Of a DNA stretch of 64,000 bases, positions 26,387-34,532 are shown in pieces. Position 1 is the stretch's first letter, and each line of letters starts with the position of its first letter. Source of the stretch: Oryzisolibacter propanilivorax (GTDB lineage Bacteria > Pseudomonadota > Gammaproteobacteria > Burkholderiales > Burkholderiaceae_C); the NCBI RefSeq assembly GCF_900103645.1, contig NZ_FNHP01000004.1, positions 186,001-250,000 on the forward strand, written 5' to 3'. The notes beneath the pieces were generated by a model that saw nothing but the letters and a program-made list of their open reading frames with translations, made no database searches and was not told the origin of the DNA. A program made the position numbers and the translations under genes.

Positions 26387-27064
26387 ATGACTTTCGCCCT
26401 GCCCTCACCTACGCTTTCCATCCCCTGCCGGGCCGCCTGGCACCTGCCCCGCCGCCTGGCGGGCACCGCACTGCTGGCCGGCGCCGCGCTGCTGGCGGGC
26501 TGCGCCGGCCCGCGCCTGGTGGAGAGCGACGTGCGCAGCTACTCCACGCTGGCCACGCTGCCCAGCCCGCCGACCTACCGCATCGAGCGCCTGCCGTCGC
26601 AGCAGGCGCGCCCCGAGGCCTTCGGCGCCATCGAGGCCGAGGCCGAGCGCGCGCTGGCGCGCGTCGGCCTGCGGCGCGACGAGGCCCAACCCCGGCTGGT
26701 GGCGCAGATCGGCGCCGAAGGCGGCTACGCCGTGCCGCGCGACTGGCCGTACTGGTCGAGCGACCCGTTCTACGGCCGTTTTGGCTGGGGCCTGGGCTGG
26801 GGTGGGCGTGGCTGGGGCCTAGGCTTTGGCGCCGACGGCCTGTTCGACGGCCCGCCGACGCTCTACCACCGCAGGGTCAGCCTGGTGCTGCGCGACGCCG
26901 CCAGCCAGCAGGTGGTGTATGAGACCTCGGCGGTGTACGAGGACGTTTGGACGCAGGACCCGCTGATCTACGGCGTGCTGTTCGACCAGGCGCTGTCGGG
27001 CTTTCCGCAGCCGCCTTCGACCGAGCGGCGCGTGCGCAGCGAAGTGGTGCCGCAGCCGCGCTGA
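26387..27064 (+). CDS. DUF4136 lipoprotein
   Basis: 225 aa. A GAAGGAG ribosome site lies 8 nt before the ATG. The signal peptide ends in a lipobox LLAGC, placing Cys at about residue 39, so it is probably an envelope lipoprotein. The mature part (SYSTLATLPSPPTYRIERLPSQQ...) matches the DUF4136 pattern. A glycine/tryptophan-rich run (FGWGLGWGGRGWGLGFG) lies in the middle. Function unknown. Confidence 0.82.
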   Translation: MTFALPSPTLSIPCRAAWHLPRRLAGTALLAGAALLAGCAGPRLVESDVRSYSTLATLPSPPTYRIERLPSQQARPEAFGAIEAEAERALARVGLRRDEAQPRLVAQIGAEGGYAVPRDWPYWSSDPFYGRFGWGLGWGGRGWGLGFGADGLFDGPPTLYHRRVSLVLRDAASQQVVYETSAVYEDVWTQDPLIYGVLFDQALSGFPQPPSTERRVRSEVVPQPR

Positions 27065-27105
27065 CGGCCCGGCGCGGCTGGCGCCGGCTCGGCCACAATG
27101 CACCG

Positions 27106-27765
27106 ATGCCACACGACCAGCAGCACGCCACACGCCTGATCGCCATCCGCCACGGCGAGACCGCGTGGAACGTGGACACGCGCATCCAGGGCCACCTGGA
27201 CATCGGCCTGAACGACACCGGCCTGTGGCAGGCGCAGCGCGTCGCCCAGGCCCTGGCTGGCGAGGCCATCGATGCCATCTACAGCAGCGATCTGCAGCGC
27301 GCCTTCGCCACCGCCCGCGCTGTGGCCGAGGCGACCGGCGCGCCGCTGCACGCCGAGCCCGGCCTGCGCGAGCGCGGCTTCGGCAGCTTCGAGGGCCGCA
27401 CCTTCGCGCAGATCGAGCAGGAATCCCCCGAGCACGCCCGGCTGTGGCGCCAGCGCGACCCGCACTTCGCCCCGGAGGGCGGCGGTGAATCGCTCACCGC
27501 GCTGCGCACGCGCGTGCAGGCTACCGTGCAGCGCCTGGCCAGCCGCCATCCCGGTCAGCAGATCGTGCTGGTGGCGCATGGCGGCGTGATGGACGCGCTC
27601 TACCGCCTGGCCACGCGGCTGGAGGTACAGGCGCCGCGTACCTGGCAGCTGACGAACGCCGCCATCAACCGCCTGCTGTGGACGCCGCAGGGCCTGACGC
27701 TGGTGGGCTGGGCGGATACCAGCCATCTGGAAGAAGGCGCAGCGCGCGACGAGCCGCACTCGTGA
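27106..27765 (+). CDS. histidine phosphatase family protein (GpmB-like)
   Basis: 219 aa. The catalytic AIRHGETAWN (Arg-His-Gly) is near the N-terminus, SSDLQRAFATA and ERGFGSFEGRTF carry the second Arg and the acid Glu, and VAHGGVMDALY supplies the second His. It resembles cofactor-independent small phosphatases of the phosphoglycerate-mutase family. These include alpha-ribazole and sugar-phosphate phosphatases, so the substrate is open. The tandem neighbour upstream ends 41 nt earlier. Confidence 0.88.
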   Translation: MPHDQQHATRLIAIRHGETAWNVDTRIQGHLDIGLNDTGLWQAQRVAQALAGEAIDAIYSSDLQRAFATARAVAEATGAPLHAEPGLRERGFGSFEGRTFAQIEQESPEHARLWRQRDPHFAPEGGGESLTALRTRVQATVQRLASRHPGQQIVLVAHGGVMDALYRLATRLEVQAPRTWQLTNAAINRLLWTPQGLTLVGWADTSHLEEGAARDEPHS

Positions 27766-27939
27766 ACGCCTGAGCCACCACGCCCTGGCTGGCGCACGTT
27801 CCTGCAGGAGCCAGGTGCTTTTTCCCGACCTGTGCCAGGCGCGTCGACGACGCAACTGCCCGGCTGTGTCCTGCAACCGCGGGCGGGGGGCATTCCTAGG
27901 ATCGAGCCTCCCTTCAACCCCAACTTGCAGGAGTTCAAC

Positions 27940-28419
27940 ATGAGTGAAAAATCTACAGCGACCGGAGTAGGCGCAACCCTGGGCGGCGTGGCCGGTGGCC
28001 TGGCCGGCGGTGCAGCAGCCGGTGCCGCCGTGGGCGGCATGACCGGCCCCGTGGGTGCCGTGGTCGGCGCCGCAGCCGGCGCCGTGATCGGCGCCATCGC
28101 CGGCGAGAGCACCAAGGTCGACCCGGTGGTCGAGGACAAGTACTGGCGCGACAACTACGCCAGCCGTCCTTACATCAGTGGTGGCACCTATGACGACTAC
28201 GGTCCTGCCTACACCTATGGCGTGAACTCCTACACCAAGTACCCCGGCCGCCGTTTCGATGACGTCGAAACCGATCTGGCACGCGACTGGAACAATGCCC
28301 GCGGCCGCTCCAGCCTGGAGTGGGAGCGCGCCAAGTACGCCACCCGCGACGCCTGGGATCGCCTGAGCGACAACGTCGAGCGCGCCGTGCCTGGCGACTC
28401 GGATCGCGACGGCAAGTAA
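27940..28419 (+). CDS. glycine-zipper hypothetical protein
   Basis: 159 aa. The first 60 residues are a glycine/alanine zipper (GVGATLGGVAGGLAGGAAAG and so on) able to insert into or associate with membranes. The rest is acidic and aromatic (KYWRDNYASRPYISGGTYDD, GPAYTYGVNSY) and ends in a charged helix. A CAGGAG ribosome site precedes the start. It resembles stress-induced glycine-zipper proteins seen in Burkholderiales, but I recognise no defined family. A very strong hairpin follows. Confidence 0.8.
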   Translation: MSEKSTATGVGATLGGVAGGLAGGAAAGAAVGGMTGPVGAVVGAAAGAVIGAIAGESTKVDPVVEDKYWRDNYASRPYISGGTYDDYGPAYTYGVNSYTKYPGRRFDDVETDLARDWNNARGRSSLEWERAKYATRDAWDRLSDNVERAVPGDSDRDGK

Positions 28420-28492
28420 GCAAGCCGTACGCGGGGGCGTCTTGCCTTCGGTGCCTGGCACCGACAACCGTCAGACCGCTCACCTGTTGCCT

Positions 28493-28544
28493 GCCGCCAG
28501 CCTGCAGGGCTGACCGCCTTTGGTCAGCCCTGCAGGCTGGCGGC
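28493..28544 (+). terminator. 23-bp perfect inverted repeat (probable terminator)
   Basis: Left arm GCCGCCAGCCTGCAGGGCTG-ACC and right arm GGT-CAGCCCTGCAGGCTGGCGGC pair perfectly over 23 bp around the loop GCCTTT, followed by only three Ts. It lies 73 nt after the glycine-zipper gene. It is far longer than other hairpins here and could also be a bidirectional terminator or a palindromic repeat. Confidence 0.65.
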
Positions 28545-28643
28545 TTTGAGGCGTGCGTCCGCCTTCCCAGCGGCACTTTCTTGGGCCTGGATGCTGGATT
28601 GCCCGGCTGCCGCCGGCCGATACCACGTCACACAATCGGCGCC

Positions 28644-30410
28644 ATGTCACCCGGCCAGGCCATCGTTCTCGTCACTCCCGTCTTTCTGGCGCTGATGGCG
28701 CTGGAATGGGCCGTGGACCGCGCGCGCGGGCGCCACTCCATCGCGCTGGGCGACGCCATCGACAGCCTGAACCTGGGCATGCTCAGCCAGACCAGCGCGG
28801 TCTTTACCGCACTGCTGCGCGTTGGTCTGTACACCCTCGCCTGGCAGCACCTGGCACTGTGGCGCCATGATGCCTTCTGGACCACCTGGTACGGCTGGCT
28901 GCTGGCGCTGCTGCTGTACGACTTCTGCTACTACTGGTTGCACCGCATGGGCCACGAGGTGGCCGTGCTGTGGGCCGCGCACGCCGTGCACCACCAGAGC
29001 CAGCGCTACAACCTCTCCACCGCGCTGCGCCAGACCAGCTCGGGCGCGCTGCTGGGCTGGCTGTTCTACCTGCCGATGGCGTTGGCCGGGGTGCCGCCGC
29101 TGGTCTTCGTGGTGGTCGGGCTGGTGGACCTGCTGTATCAGTTCTGGGTGCATACCGAGCAGGTCGGCCGCCTGGGCTGGTTCGACCGCTGGTTCTGCAG
29201 CCCGAGCAACCACCGCGTGCACCATGCCGTGAACGACGACTACCTGGACCGGAACTACGGCGGCATCCTGATCGTCTGGGACCGGCTGTTCGGCACCTTC
29301 CGCGAGGAAGACCCGCGCCAGCCCTGCGTCTATGGCACGCGCGGGCTGTTCAACAGCTGGGACCCGCTGTGGGCCAACGCCGGCGTCTATGCCTCGCTGG
29401 CGCGCGACAGCTGGCGCGCACGTGCCTGGGGCGACAAGCTGCGCGTGTGGCTGAAAGCCCCCGGCTGGCGCCCGGCGGATGTGGCGCGCAACGACCCGCG
29501 CCCGGCGTTCGACCTGCACGCGCACCGGGTGCTGTTCGCCCCGCCGCTGACGCCAGCGCTGCGCGTCTTCGCCGGCGTGCAGTTCGCGCTGCTGCTGGGC
29601 GGCGTGGCGCTGTTCCTGTGGCAGGCCGACCGCCTGCCCGCGGGGCCGGCGGCGCTGTGGTTCGCCACCCTGCTGGTGGGCCAGTGGGCGCTGGCGGCGG
29701 CGCTGCAGCGGCGCATCGCCATGGGCCTGGCGCTGATGCTGCAGGCCGGCGCCCTGGCCACCGCCACCGGCGCGCTGGGGCTGGCGCACTGGCACTGGCT
29801 GTTCAAGCCGGCGGCCTTGGTCTTTGCTATCGTTACAGTAGCTGCAAGCCCATATGGAACAAGGGCTGCATGCCGATCTGACCTGAAAACTCCAGCCCGA
29901 CACCTGCTGCTGGCCGCACTGGCGGCCTCGCTGGCCGGCGACGTGCTGCTGATGCTGCCGGACCTGTTCCTGCCGGGGCTTGCGGCGTTCCTGCTGGCGC
30001 ACCTGTGCTATCTGCGCCTGTTTGGCAGCGGCCTGCCCTGGCGCACGGCGCGCGGCGCGCTGGCGGCGGTGGGCTGCGTGGCGCTGGCGGTGTATGCCCT
30101 CCTGCTGCTGGGCGGGCTGCCGGCGGCGCTGCGCCTGCCGGTGGCGGCCTATGTGCTGGCCATCGCGCTGATGGCGGCGCGGGCGCTGGCGCGCTGGCGC
30201 CAGCCACGGGCGCCGGAGGGCAGCGGCGCGGTGGCGCTGAGCGCCGTGCTGTTCGTGCTGAGCGACACGCTGCTGGCGACCCACCGTTTCGTCCAGCCCC
30301 TTCCCTGGGCACAGGTGTGGGTACTGGGCAGCTATTTCGCGGCGCAGGCACTGATCGTGCACGGCATGCTGCGCGGCTGGCGCGCCCGGTCCCAGGCCTT
30401 GACAGATTGA
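28644..30410 (+). CDS. fused fatty-acid-hydroxylase (AGMO-like) and YhhN/lysoplasmalogenase protein
   Basis: 588 aa, many membrane helices. Residues about 1-290 are a membrane di-iron hydroxylase of the sterol desaturase superfamily with three histidine boxes: HRMGHE, HAVHHQS and NHRVHH. The NDDYLDRNYGGIL... WDRLFGTF segment is typical of alkylglycerol-monooxygenase-like members. Residues about 300-390 add further helices, as in AGMO. Residues about 410-588 resemble the YhhN/TMEM86 family (AGDVLLMLP, FLLAHLCYL), whose animal members are lysoplasmalogenases. Together they could attack alkyl- and vinyl-ether lipids. An R1 repeat is read through at about residues 393-415, at the domain junction. 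Confidence 0.8.
   Translation: MSPGQAIVLVTPVFLALMALEWAVDRARGRHSIALGDAIDSLNLGMLSQTSAVFTALLRVGLYTLAWQHLALWRHDAFWTTWYGWLLALLLYDFCYYWLHRMGHEVAVLWAAHAVHHQSQRYNLSTALRQTSSGALLGWLFYLPMALAGVPPLVFVVVGLVDLLYQFWVHTEQVGRLGWFDRWFCSPSNHRVHHAVNDDYLDRNYGGILIVWDRLFGTFREEDPRQPCVYGTRGLFNSWDPLWANAGVYASLARDSWRARAWGDKLRVWLKAPGWRPADVARNDPRPAFDLHAHRVLFAPPLTPALRVFAGVQFALLLGGVALFLWQADRLPAGPAALWFATLLVGQWALAAALQRRIAMGLALMLQAGALATATGALGLAHWHWLFKPAALVFAIVTVAASPYGTRAACRSDLKTPARHLLLAALAASLAGDVLLMLPDLFLPGLAAFLLAHLCYLRLFGSGLPWRTARGALAAVGCVALAVYALLLLGGLPAALRLPVAAYVLAIALMAARALARWRQPRAPEGSGAVALSAVLFVLSDTLLATHRFVQPLPWAQVWVLGSYFAAQALIVHGMLRGWRARSQALTD
29822..29893 (+). repeat. R1 repeat in frame at a domain junction
   Basis: CTTTGCTATCGTTACAGTAG then CTGCAAGCCCATATGGAACA then AGGGCTGCATGCCGATCTGA matches the R1 order (GCTATC, TAGCTGCA, GCCC, AACAAGGGCTGCA). 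It encodes A-I-V-T-V-A-A-S-P-Y-G-T-R-A-A-C-R-S, the linker between the hydroxylase and YhhN parts. Confidence 0.65.
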
Positions 30411-30427
30411 CGTATTTTTGCAACAAT
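30399..30427 (+). promoter_or_regulatory. sigma-70-type promoter
   Basis: TTGACA (30,399-30,404), a 17-bp spacer and AACAAT (30,422-30,427) form a good housekeeping promoter that overlaps the last codons of the hydroxylase/YhhN gene. Transcription from it would make a leader of about 310 nt before the 65-aa ORF, containing a possible leader peptide and a strong hairpin. Confidence 0.6.
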
Positions 30428-30455
30428 GCGCGCTTCGTCGTTTTGGAGTCCCCAC

Positions 30456-30521
30456 GTGGACAGTGCCAGTTCAACCAGCGAATCTTCGCGCGCCGCACCG
30501 GCAGCGCCGCTGGCCGACTGA
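30456..30521 (+). CDS. possible 21-aa leader peptide
   Basis: A GTG preceded by GGAG at 7-nt spacing opens a 21-codon frame rich in Ser and Ala with a Pro-containing end (A-A-P-A-A-P-L-A-D-stop). It lies between the promoter at 30,399 and a hairpin at 30,542. Short Pro-containing leader ORFs control some Mg2+ transporter genes in enterobacteria. Here that is only a positional analogy. Confidence 0.25.
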   Translation: MDSASSTSESSRAAPAAPLAD

Positions 30522-30541
30522 CCGACTCCCTGCCTGCAGCG

Positions 30542-30561
30542 GGGTGGCCGGTCGGCCACCC
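30542..30561 (+). promoter_or_regulatory. leader hairpin
   Basis: GGGTGGCC and GGCCACCC pair perfectly around the loop GGTC. The hairpin lies 20 nt after the possible leader peptide, in a 332-bp stretch (30,411-30,742) with no other gene I can support. There is no T-tract, so it is not a standard intrinsic terminator. Confidence 0.45.
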
Positions 30562-30742
30562 GTTGCCCCAGGAGGTGGCTTGCCCGCCTTCCCTCCCCCT
30601 TGCACCTGCCTTGCGGCCCGCCATGACCGGGCGGCGGTGCAGGGCCCGCGCCGGCGTTTCGCTGTGCCCCGCGCTCCAGCGCGCCCCTTGGTTGAACCCT
30701 GGCTGCCACGTGGCGGCTCCCGTGTCCGCACAGGAGATCGCC

Positions 30743-30940
30743 ATGCCCGCTTTCTGGAACACCCTCCTCCTGCGCCGCGCCCTGCCTGGCCGGGCGCAGC
30801 CGGAGCCTGATGGCCTGCAGGCACCCGTGCGTGCCTGCCCGGCAACGCTCGACCTGGACGCGCGCACCGACTGGCCCACGCACCGCATCCGCAGCTTTCT
30901 GAGCATGCAGGCGGCGCAGCAGGGCCGCAGCGAGCGCTGA
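30743..30940 (+). CDS. small hypothetical protein
   Basis: 65 aa, starting M-P-A-F-W-N-T-L-L-L-R-R after a good ribosome site (CAGGAGATCGCC). It has an amphipathic N-terminal segment, a Pro-rich middle and a basic C-terminal helix (HRIRSFLSMQAAQQGRSER). I recognise no family. Position between a dedicated promoter and an MgtE-N-like and MgtC gene suggests a Mg2+-related small protein, which is inference. The 281-bp gap after it (30,941-31,222) holds a GGGCGGCC/GGCCGCCC hairpin near 30,980 and a pyrimidine-rich tract near 31,170, but no gene I can support. Confidence 0.5.
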   Translation: MPAFWNTLLLRRALPGRAQPEPDGLQAPVRACPATLDLDARTDWPTHRIRSFLSMQAAQQGRSER

Positions 30941-31222
30941 GGCGCTCCGGGCCGGGCCCATGGCCTGGCATTTCCGCTGGGGCGGCCGTGCTGGCCGCCC
31001 ACACGACGTTTCCGCGCCGCAGGCGCCGCACCGTCCGTTTTCCGCGCATTGGGCGCGGCAGGGCGGGCAGTGGGCCCTGCGTGCATTTTTCTGTCGCCCC
31101 CTGTACCGGACGCCGCTGCGCCGGCGCGCTGCCATTGGTGCGGCGCGCAGCCCACGCGCGGTGGCCCGGACATTTTTCCTTTTTCTATTCCATTGCCCCT
31201 TCAGTTCCCGTCCCCGTCTCCC

Positions 31223-31672
31223 ATGCCGTCCTCTTCCCGTCCGCCGCGCACCCGCCGCCGTCCCTCGTTCGATGTGTCCGCCCACGCCATCGCGCCCCCG
31301 CCGGGCAGCGATGCGCTGGCACGCGCGCTGCTGGCCGCCCTGCGCCTGCGTCGGCCGCAGCTGCTGCAGCACCTGCTGGAGGAAGCCGGCGCCCCGGCCT
31401 TTGTCCGGGCGGTGGCCGCCTGGAGCCCGCTGCAGCTGGCCGATGCGCTGTCGCTGCTGCCCGCGGCGCAGCGCCGCGCGGTGGTGCAGGCGCTGCCGGC
31501 CCTGGCGCGCCGGCGCTGGCAGGCGATGGCGGCGCCGACCACCCTCGGGGCACCCTTGCGCCCGGTGGCCATGCCGAGGAAGGCGGTGGCGGACGGTGAT
31601 GGCGGACTGCTGGCCGCCGTGCGGGACTGGCGCTGGGGCGCCCGCCCCGGGGCCGGCACTGCGCCTGCCTGA
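31223..31672 (+). CDS. small protein resembling the MgtE N-terminal domain
   Basis: 149 aa. After a basic, Pro/Arg-rich start, residues about 30-105 form a run of helices with the pattern L-L-E-E-A... SPLQLADALSLLPAAQRRAV... VQALPALARRRW. This resembles the superhelical repeats of the MgtE cytoplasmic N-domain that senses Mg2+. No transmembrane transporter part is present. Pairing with MgtC downstream supports a magnesium theme. The family call is from pattern only. The 269-bp gap before MgtC contains no gene I can support. Confidence 0.55.
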   Translation: MPSSSRPPRTRRRPSFDVSAHAIAPPPGSDALARALLAALRLRRPQLLQHLLEEAGAPAFVRAVAAWSPLQLADALSLLPAAQRRAVVQALPALARRRWQAMAAPTTLGAPLRPVAMPRKAVADGDGGLLAAVRDWRWGARPGAGTAPA

Positions 31673-31941
31673 TCTGCCCTGCCCACAGCGGCAACTGGAA
31701 TTGCACCGGTCGTCGCGGCCATGCCCGGGCCTCGAACCTTGGCCTGGTCGACCGAAGCCTCTGCTGCGCTGCTCGCCACCATCGGATCGGCCACGGTCGG
31801 GCTCAAGCCCTGGCCTGATGGGCTGCCGCACCGCAGCGGCTTGCCACAGCGCGCTTGGACTTGTTTCGTCCTCACGCCCGAAGCTTCCCCGCGCGGCTGC
31901 GCTACTTTCACTCCTTTTTCCTTTCCGTTCCCCTTCCGCCC

Positions 31942-32664
31942 ATGCAGGCCCTGCACAACTTCGACCCCGCCGCCACGCTGAACACCCTGGTCAGCCTGCT
32001 GTTCGCCTTCGTCTTCGGCAGCCTCATCGGCCTCGAGCGTCAGGTGCGCCAGCGCACGGCCGGCCTGCGCACCAACGCGCTGGTCGCCGTGGGCGCGGCG
32101 GTGTTCGTCGACCTGTCGATGCGCATGAACGGCGTGGAGGGTTCGGCGCGCGTGGTCTCCAACGTCATCACCGGTGTGGGCTTCCTGGGCGCCGGGGCGA
32201 TCATGAAGGAGGGCGCCAACGTCACCGGACTGAACACCGCGGCGACGCTGTGGGGCTCGGCGGCGGTGGGTGCCTGCGCGGGCGCCGGCTTCATGGTCGA
32301 GGCGGCGCTGGCCACGCTGTTCGTGCTGGCCAGCAACACGCTGCTGCGGCCCGTGGTGAACCACATCAACCGCAGCCCCTTGAGCAGCGCCGCATCCGAG
32401 GCCACCTACCACGTCTACGCCCTGTGCCGGCGCGGCGAGCAGGCCGAGGTGCGCGAGCGCATGGTGCAGCTGCTGGACGCCGCGCACTACCCGGTGCGCA
32501 CGGTGAACAAACACCCCGTGGGCCAGCGCGATGCCGAGATCGAGGCGGTGCTGTACGCTACCTCGGTTGACGGGCCGGAGCTGGAGGCTGCGGTGCAGCG
32601 CATCGAGCAGTTGCCCGGCGTGCTGCAGGCCTACTGGAGCGCCGGCACCGCGCCGGCGAACTGA
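31942..32664 (+). CDS. MgtC family membrane protein
   Basis: 240 aa. The N-terminal hydrophobic MgtC domain shows GSLIGLERQVRQRTAGLRTN, the family signature, then VVSNVITGVGFLGAGAIMKEG and LNTAATLWGSAAVGACAGAG. The C-terminal soluble part (about 150-240) is ACT-like. MgtC proteins help growth at low Mg2+ and, in Salmonella, inhibit the F1Fo ATP synthase. Convergent with ruvB, 19 bp apart. Confidence 0.9.
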   Translation: MQALHNFDPAATLNTLVSLLFAFVFGSLIGLERQVRQRTAGLRTNALVAVGAAVFVDLSMRMNGVEGSARVVSNVITGVGFLGAGAIMKEGANVTGLNTAATLWGSAAVGACAGAGFMVEAALATLFVLASNTLLRPVVNHINRSPLSSAASEATYHVYALCRRGEQAEVRERMVQLLDAAHYPVRTVNKHPVGQRDAEIEAVLYATSVDGPELEAAVQRIEQLPGVLQAYWSAGTAPAN

Positions 32665-32683
32665 CCGCCACCCAGCCGCAGGA

Positions 32684-33763
<1,080 letters not shown>

Positions 33764-33908
33764 ACAGTGGAATATTGTGCGCCAAGGGCCTGCGCGCAAG
33801 TCGCCTGGGGGCCTTTGGGTAACATCGTTGCCCCTTTTCGCGCTTCGTGCGCGCCTTTTTCTGGCGGATCGCTGGCCCGGCGCGGGCGGCCCGCCCTTTT
33901 GTCTGCCC

Positions 33909-34532
33909 ATGAGCACTCCTGACTCCCAACCCCCATCGTTCCTCAGCCGCATCGCCCTGGCGATCGGCAGTTTCTTCGCCATCCTGGGCAACCCGCGCCT
34001 CGCGCAAAACGTGGCCCGCCTGCGCGCCGGCGAGCCGCTGGCCGCCGACGTGCCGCCGAAGGAAGTGCGCGTCGAGGTGCCCGTCGAGAAAATCGTCGAG
34101 ACCCGCGTCGAGGTGCCGGTCGACAAAATCGTGGAGAAGACGGTCGAGTCGCACAGCCCTGCGTCGGCCCTGCAGCTGCTGGGCCTGCTGCAGCGCCAGG
34201 CGCGCTTCATCGACTTCGTGCAGGAAGACACCGCCGGCTACAGCGACGCCGACATCGGCGCCGCCGCGCGCGTGGTGCACGAGGGCTGCCGCAAGGTGCT
34301 GGCCGAGCACTTCCAGATCGAGCCGGTGCGCGCTGAAGTCGAAGGCAGCCGCGTGACGCTGCCCGCGGGTTTCGACGCGGCTGCCGTGCGCGTCAGCGGC
34401 AACGTGGTCGGCCAGCCGCCGTTCACCGGCACCCTGGCGCACCGCGGCTGGCAGGCCACCGACGCGCGCCTGCCGCAGCTGACCGACCCCCAGGCCGCGC
34501 GCATCCTGGCTCAGGCGGAGGTGGAGCTGTGA
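33909..34532 (+). CDS. DUF2760 protein
   Basis: 207 aa. The N-terminal hydrophobic/amphipathic segment ([20 protein letters not shown]) precedes two near-repeats, [13 protein letters not shown] and [16 protein letters not shown]. The conserved core follows: [33 protein letters not shown], and [16 protein letters not shown]. This is the DUF2760 layout; the function is unknown. It overlaps the first Hsp70 by a GTGA junction and is the first gene of a four-gene operon. Confidence 0.82.
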   Translation: MSTPDSQPPSFLSRIALAIGSFFAILGNPRLAQNVARLRAGEPLAADVPPKEVRVEVPVEKIVETRVEVPVDKIVEKTVESHSPASALQLLGLLQRQARFIDFVQEDTAGYSDADIGAAARVVHEGCRKVLAEHFQIEPVRAEVEGSRVTLPAGFDAAAVRVSGNVVGQPPFTGTLAHRGWQATDARLPQLTDPQAARILAQAEVEL

